Below are positions 15,500 to 26,637 of a stretch of DNA of 64,000 nt, piece by piece. This DNA comes from Latrodectus hesperus. Its lineage: Eukaryota > Arthropoda > Arachnida > Araneae > Theridiidae. Position 1 is the first letter of the stretch; each line of letters opens with the position of its first letter. The position numbers and the translations under genes were made by a program. The stretch covers positions 47,063,172-47,127,171 of the forward strand of contig CM075857.1 of NCBI GenBank assembly GCA_037975125.1, in the 5' to 3' direction. Below the pieces are notes generated by a model that was not told where the DNA came from, made no database searches, and worked only from the letters and a program-made list of their open reading frames with translations.

Positions 15500-16484
15500 T
15501 ATCCCCCCAGCCGATGCAATTCAACGCCTAGGTATGCTGAGTATCAAATTATCGATCTGATCTTGGGGAATATTACACCACTCATCAAGCAATGCTATCC
15601 GAAGTTCCAGTAGATTGTTGGAGGGGGTTGACGGGCTGCAATTTTTTCAGCCAAGCATATCACACACATGTTCTGTTGGATTCAAATCCAGTGAGTATGC
15701 TGGCCAGTCCATACGGGCGATGTCCTCCGATAGAATCCATTCGTCTACTATGTTTGCACGGTGAGGACGGGCGTTGTTATCTATAAATAGAAATTCTGCA
15801 CCTATGGCGCCCTGAAATAAACATACATGTTGTTTCAAAACGACATACCGATAGATGGGGTCTGTCATGGTTACATTCCAAACATGCATGTTAGTTCTGG
15901 GACCCAGAATAATTCCTCCTCAAACGAGCAATCTTGAACTACCGTAACGGTGTCGTTCAATGGTGTTCCCTTGGTGGTAACGGGTATTTGGCCCTCTTCA
16001 TATGAAAATCTAGCGAGAATCAGACTAAAAGCTAAACCTGGACTCGTCGGAAAACATCACACAAGACCACTGTTGCGGTGTCCACAATGCATGCTCTCTA
16101 CTCCAGGCTAACCGCAGGTGACAGTGAGTTGCGGTAAGTGGAACACATCTGACAGGCCTACGAGCATATAGACCAATGTGCCCTAAGCGTCTGTACACGG
16201 TCTGCCTTGAAACTATCGTACCGGTAGCTGAAGAGAGCTGACGAGACAGGTCTGATGCTGTGCTCCATCTGTTTCTTTTGGCAGTAACTGTCAAATACCA
16301 GTCCTCATTTGGTGTTGTAACGTCTACTCACATTACCATCACCTTGGAACCGTTGCCAAAGCATGGAGATGACACTCTAGGTGATTCCAAGTACCTCGGA
16401 TACTTCTAGCTGCGCACGTCCAAATTCCAGACGGCCAATAATTCTACCACGTGAAACATCATCCAAATGCTTTCTTTGTTCCAT
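15500..16484 (-). pseudogene. Tc1-family transposase pseudogene (DD34E type)
   Basis: Reading begins at the ATG at 16484-16482: M-E-Q-R-K-H-L-D-D-V. A first helix-turn-helix region carries a TAG at codon 36. A frameshift near 16300 leads into a second DNA-binding region (S-T-A-S-D-L-S-R-Q-L) and the first catalytic block V-M-F-S-D-E-S-R-F (Asp present). After stops, a further block reads F-I-D-N-N-A-R-P-H-R-A, then M-D-W-P-A-Y-S-L-D-L-N-P-T-E-H-V with the final Glu. In related transposases the second catalytic Asp directly precedes NARPH; here that position is Asn, while the spacing to Glu is 34 residues. With several stops and frameshifts, no active enzyme can be made. Confidence 0.92.
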
Positions 16485-16709
16485 AACTATGCGTTTATTG
16501 CACTGAAAGGATTTTAAACCGCTTGTGAACAATTTTGCTTCTTTGCAACCATTCCTTATATACCCCTCTCTTTCATTCTCGTCATTGTGACGTACTATTA
16601 CGCCCTCTGGTGGTTTCTTGGAATTTGCATATTATTCTTCAAGATGTGTGTGATAATTCTACACAAAAGTGAAATTTTGTCTTCTAGAGTTCAATTTCTG
16701 TGCGATTCT

Positions 16710-16738
16710 GAATTATCCATAATTTATGGACATGAGTG
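16710..16738 (-). repeat. Right terminal inverted repeat of Tc1-family transposon
   Basis: Ends TAATTTATGGACATGAGTG, followed by TA at 16739-16740; the inverse of 15270-15298. Confidence 0.92.
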
Positions 16739-16740
16739 TA

Positions 16741-17749
16741 AAAGTACTACAGAAAATTAGAATGCGAACAGTAATAACTTTAATGTACGATTTTTGTAAA
16801 AAAAATATAAAAATATTTTTAATGAAACATTATATATCTTCAGTCGTAAAAAAATCTCCATTTTTTTGTCTATTATAGACCAATATAGAAAAGAAATATG
16901 TACACTAAAGTCTTATAAAAATAAGTAAAAAAACTATCACTTTAAATTGAAATTATTAATAACAAAATTTTAATTATTTATTTATAATTTCGAATTATGT
17001 ATTCTTCGTTTTGGAACAATCAACTAGAAAAATGATATAAATTCAAATATTTACATAATATTTTAGTCTTTAAGACAATCTATTTAATTACAATCGAATA
17101 CAAACAACTTATGTATGTTTGGTAAATGAAGCGAAAATTATGCAAATACAATTAATGAATTTCAATATTTCTATGTCTGAGGTATAAAATGAACACAATT
17201 TATCATATGGAAATAAAGAATATTTGAAAATTTATAAGAGTCTTGACTCATATATACGAATTTAGTAAAGCTCTATGTGAAAAAATAATATTTTTAAGTT
17301 AAATACTAGATATTTACAGTTAAAATTTCTTTTTCCTCTAAATTTTAATTAAAAAATTTTTCCCTGTATATCAGTAAATTTTCAGGATATCTAGATACTA
17401 CCATAGAAATTTTTTTATGAAAATACGCGCTTTCATATTTGGATAGTACTTTAAATAAAAAGTGGTTTAACAGCAAACAAAAGTCATTTCAAAAATTATT
17501 CAACATGAATTATTTATTTTTATTTAATATCTGAAAAAATTTTCAAATATCGAGCATGATCTGCTAACAGAGATGTTTCTTTGTTATTTTTTAAAATCTC
17601 CTTAATAAGCCATATAAAAATAAAAAATTATATCTTTGGGGTAATCAACAACCAAGGTTTACATAAATTGAAATCTAGACTAATTGGTGGTTGAAAAATA
17701 TTCTAATGTAAGTCATTACTTGCGGAAGTTTGTAACATTAGTGATTATT
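16741..17749. other. AT-rich intergenic DNA
   Basis: No gene, repeat family or structure is recognised. Confidence 0.5.
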
Positions 17750-18075
17750 TGTTCATTGATGTAGTGCTATTGTTGCACCAGTCTGCTTCCTTGTACCTAA
17801 TCCTACATTGGGTTCTCCCAGTAGATGGAAGCAGCTGGGGGAGTCTTCTGTATTTTGAAATAGAGGTCAAGAAGAAGAAAAACCAATACTTGGTCTGCCG
17901 CCCCCACAAATATCATTTAAATTGGAGGACATTGCAACCACGGCATATTTAACATTCCCCACTTTTAGCAAACATGACGGAGATTTGGTTAAGCCAGGAT
18001 TAGAACTTACTATCTTCTGAAAAATATGAACGACGCCGTTAACCAACCAAGCCACCATAACCACTTTTGGAGTGT
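17750..18075 (-). mobile_element. Probable tRNA-derived SINE, third type
   Basis: On the minus strand the right end has a tRNA-like head: an A-box-like TGGCTTGGTTGGTTAACGG and, about 40 bp later, a decayed B box AGTTCTAATCCTGG. The body runs through AAATCTCCGTCATG, GTGGTTGCAATGTCC and GGGGGCGGCAGACCAAG to a purine- and pyrimidine-biased region. Base composition is clearly less AT-rich than the flanks. No target-site duplication was found, so the bounds are approximate and the insertion is probably old. The layout of head, unique body and position supports a SINE; a single copy in the window prevents confirmation. Confidence 0.65.
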
Positions 18076-20860
18076 TGTCTGTTTTTTTTTTTAACAAAAT
18101 GTGTCATGTGTTTTAAAGCACCATCCTGTATAAACTTTTTCTTTTACTAAGCAGTTGTAGGAGGATTGGAAATGTGCAATGAATTAAGAATGACCAGTCC
18201 TATCTTACGATGATGATATCCAAAAACAAAATCTTCAGAAAAGAGCATTAAAAATATTAACCATATGATACATTTCTTAAGAATTTAAGCTTTTGTTATG
18301 TGAGAAACAATTCTGAGCTTTTGTTCAAATTAACAGTTCTTGATTGTTTCATTTTCAAACTCATGGATATTAATTCGCAATATACTTATGACATCGTATC
18401 GCTATTTTTAATTTGGATTAAGAATTACGCAGTAAAATATTTTTTGTACATTGAAATAACAAAGCAGAAATTTAAGATTCAATAAAATAACTAAAAAAAA
18501 ATCAATGTCGCAGTAGAAATAAAAGCTTATGTGGATAATAGAGCAAAATGTATGGAACGATTTCAAAAATATTATCAACGCCTGATCCAATCTTTATGAG
18601 ATGCGCCGAATATTTCAGCTACCCGCAGGTCTTTTACATTGTGTCCTCCCCTATTTGAATGGATGCCTAAAAATATGGGCTCAATAATAGTCTTTCATCC
18701 TCTGTCATATTTTACACTAAAATATCTTGCTCTTTCCAAGTCCTCAACAATGTTTTCTACATACTTTTGCGGAAAATGGATACTACATACTTTTGCCAAA
18801 TACCTTCAGGCACATTAAATTTTCAAAAATCTTTTGGAACTGAGTTTTATTTTTCGTAGAATAATCTGAGTTATAAGATACGTTTTCTCAAACCAAAATT
18901 CATTCTGAATGTCAGAGAATATTTAAATTTCTACATTTGTCATGTAAATATTTTTTTAATAGTGATTGTAATTTAAATGGTGATTGATATTTTTTAAAAA
19001 ACAACCTTGCCTATTAAGATTATTTATAAATAAAGCAGTGTCATCTGTCGAAGAAATTTTTAAAAATTTATAATTAAACCTCTCCTTTATAACCTTATTT
19101 TAGATATTCAAGCGAATTCATTGTATCCAGATATGTAGCTTTTGAAATAAAAAACATTCAAAGCTATTATTGGAATTTTAATATTAAATATTTATGTGTT
19201 ATTTGTGGAATAATTAACGTATAGTAAACTTTATATTTTTCAAATGTGTTAAAATAAAACACTAATATATAAATAATGTGGACCATATATGTATAAAAAA
19301 TACTTAAATCTATAGATTATCATACATAGTATTTGTGAATCGAGAGTGATTTCTTAAAAAATGAATGCTGCAAATAAAAGATTTTCCCTAATAGGTTAGT
19401 ATTTCTAATTATATCTCTCAAATAATAAAGGGCATCAATAAAATGGGTCGTTAGTTTACTTAATATTACACAGTTGTCATAAGCAAACACATTGTTGCTT
19501 TTGATGCTAAAGTTTAATTTTATGTCACTATAAAAGAAATCTAATAATGGATTACATAAGGCAACGTTGTAAGTTAATGACAGAAATAACCTCGGCACTA
19601 GTAAATATACGTTTAGCCTGAATATTTGAAAAAAGAAGTGTTCCACCCATTCTACCTCTTCTTAATTTTTCTCAAATGCCAAGGGACTAGAGACCTTGAC
19701 AATCAGCGTTTGTTTGCTTTTTTTTCTTTTTCGTTCAAATGTCGTTTCCTGTACCGACATCAATAACCAAGTGCATGTACTGCATTTGCTTTGCACAGAA
19801 AGGACCCTTCGGCACGCCATTTTGCAATTAACTGAATAAACGTGTGAATAATTAAACAATTAAGGTTTTCCTTGCTTTGAAAAAGAAAATGGGGGTAGAA
19901 ACTAACGGTTTCCTTGACTCTTCTGAAATTTTCTAAGAAGCATTTCCGTTCGAACTTTCAAGGAAATTGTGAAGTATCTAATTTTTATTACGTCAGGAAA
20001 TTGTATTTTAGTTTTATTACATTGGAAAGCTGTAATAGTTAACATAGTTTCGAATTAATGTCTCTTCAACTCCATAAGTTTTAATTGAATTATTTATCTA
20101 AGAAAGTATATTTTTAAAAACAAAACTATCAATAACGATAATTAAATTCACATTAAATAAGAAATAGTTGCAAAAAATATTAAGTTTCTTTTTTTTTGTA
20201 TGGGAAATTAATTCTGGATATCGTAAATTTAGAAATAGTAATATCATTAAGTTGAACTAATGATATGTTCTATTGTGTAGATCTGCGATTTAAATAGTGT
20301 ACATATAAAGATGTTTTTATTTTATCTAATAGGTACATTTAAAAATCAGAAATTGAGAATATTATTATAGTAGCATTCACACATACATTAGACCGTTAGT
20401 AGTATTTCTATCATCTGCCGCAATAGTGTGAAATTTCTAAGGAAAAATTTACCATGCAAGCAGAAATGAGAAAACAAATTATTTTTTATATTGTTTTATT
20501 ATTTATTATTATTCATCATTATATTATACTATATGTTTGAGTTAACGAAGAAACATCAGTTTGTCATTTATTTTACTAAAAAATATGGAGAGATGTAAAA
20601 ATATGGATCAACATTATTATGCAATAAAAATTATATCTTTTATTGTGTAAAGGTAATCATTAAAATTTGCGTTCATAATTTTACTATCACACAATAAAAA
20701 TTTGATATAACAGTGCAATCCCTAATTTTGAGTAATATTTCTTATTTACCTATGTTAAAATGCAATCATTTAAAAGGTCACGTGAGCAAAGAGTATGTGG
20801 TTGAAGCTGAAGAAGTAATCATTGTAGAGACGTAATAATTGAAGAGAACATTGTTGAAGA
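18076..20860. other. AT-rich intergenic DNA
   Basis: No confident gene. A minus-strand frame from an ATG at 19820 to 19662 is listed separately. A less AT-rich patch at 18590-18720 is unexplained. Confidence 0.5.
19662..19820 (-). CDS. Candidate small open frame (52 residues), unrecognised
   Basis: The ATG at 19820-19818 lies in AAAATGG, a good animal initiation context. The frame reads M-A-C-R-R-V-L-S-V-Q and carries four cysteines in its first 21 residues. It then has a basic stretch F-E-R-K-R-K-K-S-K and stops before a poly-T/AG-rich region. There is no signal peptide or domain that I recognise. It lies in a patch that is less AT-rich than its surroundings. It could be a short first exon, an upstream ORF or chance. 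Confidence 0.15.
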   Translation of the reverse strand: MACRRVLSVQSKCSTCTWLLMSVQETTFERKRKKSKQTLIVKVSSPLAFEKN

Positions 20861-20923
20861 ATACTGACCAATAACCTTATTTATGTTAAAACAATTAACA
20901 TAAATAAGGTTATTGGTCAGTAT
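20861..20923. repeat. Perfect hairpin, 28-bp arms, 7-nt loop
   Basis: The left arm 20861-20888 (ATACTGACCAATAACCTTAT then TTATGTTA) and the right arm 20896-20923 are exact reverse complements, separated by AAACAAT. It lies 6 bp from a second, unrelated perfect hairpin. Confidence 0.97.
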
Positions 20924-20929
20924 AAGTTA

Positions 20930-20997
20930 TTAGGTAGAACTCACTCCCAATATTCAAAAAACTCAAATTTTGAATATTGGGAGTGAGTTCTACCTAA
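20930..20997. repeat. Perfect hairpin, 30-bp arms, 8-nt loop
   Basis: The left arm 20930-20959 (TTAGGTAGAACTCACTCCCA then ATATTCAAAA) pairs exactly with 20968-20997; the loop is AACTCAAA. Arm sequence is unrelated to the neighbouring hairpin at 20861-20923. Confidence 0.97.
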
Positions 20998-22213
20998 AAT
21001 TTGACACCTTATCAAAATAAATAAGATGAAGAAATCTTTAAGGAGTGTATAACAAAGGTATTTATTTGAATGTCATAAAAAAATACAACAGCATTTACGT
21101 CCAAAAGAGATTTTTTGGAAAATAATGAGATGAATTTAATGGTCTTAAATTACTTGTAAAAATTTCTAGTTGTGAACTATTTCTTTGGTATATAAATTTC
21201 GATATTGTATTAAGCTCATATTTTTCAAGAACATAATTTTACAAAAATGTTCAATTTATATACCTGTAAAATTTAATATCACACTTAATTATTGTTTATT
21301 TAAACATTTATTTTAATGTTCATTTATTATTTTATTAACATAATTTTAAGATATATAATTAAAAATTAAGTTTAAAACTTTTTAATAATTAATTAATAGA
21401 TATTTTTTACACTTAATTGTGAAACCTCAAATACGTAAATTTAAAATTCGTATATCAGGCTTATTTTGTTATAAATTAAAACTTAAACTTCCTTTTATAT
21501 AATAGGTCTTTTGAAAGCGCTTATTAATTTTTACTTTAAATGATAGCGCAAATTATTTCAGAATAAATAATCAGATTAAAAAATAGATTATGAACAAGCT
21601 TCTATTTTGAAATTTTAACTCAAGAAAATGTTACATTTTTCAGTTGCAAGAAATACATTAAAATATTTATATGTCCATAAACTCTTGAAAAATTCTTTTT
21701 GCGTAAGAGCATAAATATGTAAAATATAAAAAATTGATTAAAAGAATGTTAATTTACTGCTTGTTTATTAAACGAATGTGACGTGAAACGCTCAGGTTAA
21801 ACTTCTGATAAGCGTGAATCTGAATGAATACAGTAATTCTTTTTAATTTTATTTTATCAATATAACGAATGTAACGCATTATATAGATACACTATATTTG
21901 ATATACATAAATGTTACCATTTTTACACACAAAATTTGTTAGTATTAAAATGCCTGAAACGCTAAATTATTAAGATTAGAGAGACAATTGATGTTAATCT
22001 ATTTGAATGAATTAACTAAATATTTTTATTTAAAATATTTACAATACCAACGCTACTTATGAGTGAGCATTAGAAAATTATATTTCAAAATCTTCGAATT
22101 AAAAATTTTGATTTTCTAAAAAAAGTAGGCTTTTTCTACGAAAAAACATTGAAACATTCAATTTCAAGGATTTCATTATTAGTCTTATTTTAACATTGCA
22201 GAATAGTTTTGGT
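20998..22213. other. AT-rich intergenic DNA
   Basis: Very AT-rich, with no gene or repeat recognised. Confidence 0.5.
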
Positions 22214-22490
22214 AAATGGAACTTGGAAAAGAAACATTGAAATTTATATAATGAAATGGAACTTGGAAAAGAAACATTGAAATTTATATAATGAAATGGA
22301 ACTTGGAAAAGGAACATTGAAATTTATATAATGAAATGGAACTTGGAAAAGGAACATTGAAATTTATATAATGAAATGGAACTTGGAAAAGGAACATTGA
22401 AATTTATATAATGAAATAGAACTTGGAAAAGAAACATTGAAATTTGTATAATGAAATGGAACTTGGAAAAGGAACATTGAAATTTATATA
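22214..22490. repeat. Minisatellite, 40-bp unit, about 7 copies
   Basis: The unit contains AATGGAACTTGGAAAAG and ACATTGAAATTTATATAATG. ACTTGGAAAA recurs at 22221, 22261, 22301, 22341, 22381, 22421 and 22461, exactly 40 bp apart. Copies differ at single sites (AAAAGAAAC or AAAAGGAAC; one ATAGA; one TTTGTATA). The last copy ends at CATGATAAG. The unit length is not a multiple of three, so the short frame across it is not a protein repeat. Confidence 0.97.
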
Positions 22491-25400
22491 CATGATAAGA
22501 CAAAAAATTATATTAAATTTACAATAAAGCTTATGAACGTGTATAGAAAATGCAAATTTGTATAAGCTGCTCTTTTAACAATTAACAGAACAATGATGTT
22601 TTACCATTACATTATTTGAGGCTTTTAGCCGAGAAAGGTAATTACAAGAATATTTCAAGACGATTTATAATGTATAGTAAATCTAATTTTTATAAGAGGA
22701 ATCTATTTATGATTAATTTTAAATTTTTATAATGATATTTATAATGAATCTAATTTTTCTGAGAAACTGATGTATATTGTATGAACTTCATAAATAATGC
22801 ATTATATGATCTGAAGATAATGTTTATTAGTCAGACGCTCTGAGACAAGCTTATAAGCTAAGCTGAAAATTTTGATAACAAACGATATAATTTAAAATAT
22901 AAAAGAATGATTTTTATTTCACTAGAAATTATTTTTCGAAGAGCTAAGTTCTTATTTTAACGAATATCGGCTAAATTTTACGCTATTTTTTCTGATATCA
23001 TAAGGAAAAGGAAAATCTGCACTCTTCAATCGTGAAAATTATTCTGTACGCTTCTGCCACGTACTCCTCTCCCACGACACCATTTTAATAAGATTTACTT
23101 TTCTTAAGATTTACTTAAATAAGATTTACTTCAACATAATCCAGAAACATTTAAATATAATTTTGAATTTACATTTACAAAAAATGTGTCATTTTTTACG
23201 ATGTTATGCTAAATTTTGACAGAAAACTGAGTTAATTTTCAGTTTCTAGGATTTGTTTGTTTTTAAGACAATTTAAAGTTATCTTTCATTGAGAATAAAG
23301 ATTTCAAATAAACAAGACTTGAGATGGAAAGCTTGTTATGCAAATTATTTGCTTAGCCTGACTTCAAATAATATTTACTCAAAATCTTTTATTAATTAGG
23401 TAAGAAATAATTTGTTTCGATAAAAAATGTTTGAGCTTATAATTAAATGTTGCATTTGAAATGTCAATTCTTTCAACCAAAATTTCTTTCAAAATTTGCC
23501 AACCATATTCAACCAAAATGGCTACCAAAAAAATACAAATCTAGCATACTCTTTAATTAATATTCATTACCCAGTATCACATATTTTATTGGTTAAAAAA
23601 TGAATCTAAATATTTCTTAAAACAAATATAAATTGTGTACTTTTTTAATGTTAATAAAAATTTAACTTAAATCGATAAGATTGTCAATTATAGAGATTTT
23701 GATCTTTGAAAATAACTCAAAAATTTAAAATGTTAAAATATTTATGGCAAAAATAAAACAAAACGCATTATATTTATTGTAAAAAGAAGAAAATCCAATG
23801 GATAGCAACTTAATTCCAAACGCATGTTCTGTTTGCAATATTTTATCATAGGCAAAAAATTTGGCTATATCATATGTATTGGCTAGCTTTACAAAATACT
23901 GATTGTAGTATTCTAAGAGTGAGTTTTTATTATATTTAAAGCAATGTGTGAATTTCAAGAAAGCGCATGCTTATTGTCTGAAACACACTATGAGGAACCA
24001 CATATATAACAAATACTTTGAAACATAAAATAAAATTCCTTTATGCAAATAATTATATTTGTTCTAAAAAGGGGAAAAAACTTTTTTTGTTTTTCTTGCT
24101 ATATCTGTTAAAAATTGGCATATTGAGATTGATAAAGCCATCTGAATCTATATGTAAAAGTTTACAAAGGAAGTTTTTCAATCCTATAATCCCAGATTTT
24201 GTTTACCATATTAAAGTAAAAAATAAAAAAACATGTGTTATTTTGGGTGTAATTTGTGTTACTTTCTCTGGTAACTAGAAATATATAGAATTATGTATAC
24301 ACAAATATAATTTTTATTTTAAATACTTTCAAAATACTTTTCACATTTTACAGTATATATTCTATCGAAGTTCTATTTTGTATTTTATCACATGTTCTAT
24401 TTTGTATTTATTTCAAGCAATATATTTCAGTATGATACGTAATAACTCAAATAAAATCAAACAATCATTTGTATTTACCTAAAGCAGTTTATTTTTTACT
24501 CGCTTATTCATTTATTTTTAAAGAATGTAGTCATCAATCAATGATAGAATTTACTAAAAAAAGAAACGAATAAATTAACAGTGGTTAATATTAACGCCAT
24601 ATAATGTTTAATCAGATTTTATAATCAAAAAACATGTAAACACACATCAAATAAAATGGATTTTGTAAACATACATCAAATAAAAATGGATGAACGACAT
24701 TATTTCCACACAGTGTAATATACTTTCTAATGTTGTGATAGAAAAAGCGCAAGAGAATAAATAAATAATATAGCTTAACAAAGTAGCCTTAGCAATAACA
24801 AATGTTTATTTGATCATAAGCAAAAATTTTAACGAAACATTGCTAGATAAAGTTTTATACTACAGACGAAAGTTTGGGAAAAATTGCAACATATATAATT
24901 TGCAATTTCTTGTTATAATGTCTTATTTCTAACGCAGTAAAGTATACTTTTCTTATCATGAGATATTTAATTCTACATCGAAGGAAGCGACAATTTAATT
25001 ATAGAAGTTACTCCTAGCCATCGATCCTCATTAAATGGAGACGTATTGCACTTCCTCGAAGAGTAAACTTAATTACTCTTTAAAAATTGATCTCAAGCTC
25101 TTTTTTAAGGAAGATAATAGAATTCTTAGAAATAGGGAGCAGGAATACCGCAAGGTAAATTAAGTTTCAGATTGATAATGAGCATAAAACTCTGTTAACA
25201 CTTTGGGAGAAAGTCTTTGAAAATGTCCCTTTTTGAAGATCATTTTTATAAATGTAAGTCTTCAAGAATATATAGATTATGTATTGTATATATCAAAGAG
25301 AATAGATATTTATTTTAATTGAATTGATTTGTTTCTAAGTTTAAAGATAAATTCGGTAATTAGAGTTTAATAAGAATGTTTCTTATGCATTGAATTCCAG

Positions 25401-26109
25401 TTGTATACCTATATGTGGTTATTTTTAAAAATCCCTGGTAAAAATATTTTGTTTCCTGTTTTAGTGAATAGAACAATTCATATTCTTGGCATTTTCCTTC
25501 AAACATTTGTCCTTTCAACTCTAACAATTTTTATGATTTAAGTAGTTTATGCACAGTTGCACAGTTAACATTGGCTTTTTTATTTATGAATATTTCAGTT
25601 TGGTCATTGTTCTGACAGATGACAAACGTACCATTTTCTACTTGAACAAAATTCGGGTCTACTGTATATCATCTTAATGCATTCTTAACACGTCTGACTA
25701 GATTAGAGTTCTATTATCAAATTATCTACTCTGATTATCAATTCCCAAATTATCTACTCAAACTGAAAATTACCATGTCTAATTGTTTCCTGTAAAAAAT
25801 AATCTCCCGCGATGATTTTTGTATTATATTTTGTACACTTTTTGTATTATATTGTTTTTATTTTGAAGCAAGAAATCATTTGTATTAGCAAGAATGTGCA
25901 TATAATCATTCAAGATAAGTATACATATGGAAATATTACTGACCGCATTTAGGAACATGTGCCTTTATGGAAAGATATCTTAATAAAAACATAAATACCA
26001 TCTTCTTCATGTGAATTATGTTTACTTGATAGTGTTTGATGGATATGTTTTTTTTATTTTTCTTCAAATCAGTGTCTCTTACAACGAATTGATTGGCATC
26101 ATGTAGTGC
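22491..26109. other. AT-rich intergenic DNA
   Basis: No gene is supported. Open frames near 23725-23958 and 24018-24278 have composition typical of AT-rich spacer and no recognised domain. A slightly less AT-rich patch at 24960-25160 is unexplained. Confidence 0.5.
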
Positions 26110-26637
26110 AGACATCCTCAGGAAACTAAAACATCTTTCCTAAGGTCATCATGTCCGCTTTCAGTGGATTCCATCCCATATGGATGTTGCTGGTAATGAA
26201 ATTGTGGACAGTTTGGCCAGTGCCGGTGATAGCGATTTCCCCACGCCTGCCACTTCTCTTACTCATATGGAGCTTTTTTCTAAGTTTAGGGCAACTACCA
26301 TGGCTTCCTGGACTGTCCCACCTGCGCATCCTTGGTACCAGGTGAGGTGTCTCCTTGGCTCGGGGCTGCAGTAGACACTATCAAACTGCACTTGCACGTT
26401 TTCTTAGCAGCCATCTGCTTTCCATGACTTTCGTAGGTGGTAACAGACATTTTTAAACCTGCACTAAATGTTCTTCGGTGCAGGCCTCTCCTGACCACAT
26501 TTTGTCTGGTTTGGGGCTTACAAAGCGCGACCTGATTCGGGATCCCCATCTGATGCTTGACTTTTTTAGGGTGAATGGTTTCATGGACCTGATATAACTT
26601 TGTTGATCACGGGGATTGGAAACAACAACACGAACAT
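26110..26637 (+). pseudogene. 5'-truncated non-LTR retrotransposon tail, RNase H C-terminal region
   Basis: The plus strand reads D-I-L-R-K-L-K-H-L-S, a stop, then V-R-F-Q-W-I-P-S-H-M-D-V-A-G-N-E-I-V-D-S-L-A-S. This is the last RNase H block (QWIPSH....GNE..D.LA). After VPPAHPWYQ a small indel near 26340 shifts the frame. The next block is QTALARFLSSHLLSMTFVGG, then from 26460 an uninterrupted 45-codon end, CTKCSSVQASPDHILSGLGL through LDFFRVNGFMDLI, with stop TAA at 26595-26597. The 3' tail contains AACAACAACACG. It is the same domain layout and tail as the copy at 3166-3660 but a different subfamily. At least two premature stops and one frameshift make it dead. No target-site duplication was found. 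Confidence 0.88.

Larger units (their letters stand above)
15270..16738 (-). mobile_element. Tc1-family DNA transposon, 1469 bp, inactive
   Basis: Two inverted ends of about 29 bp (CACTCRTGTCCATAAATTAWGG) sit between TA dinucleotides, the Tc1/mariner target. The transposase relic between them lies on the minus strand. The ends are complete, so this is a full-length but mutated copy rather than a fragment. Unlike the mariner at 37514, its TIRs are short. Confidence 0.94.
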
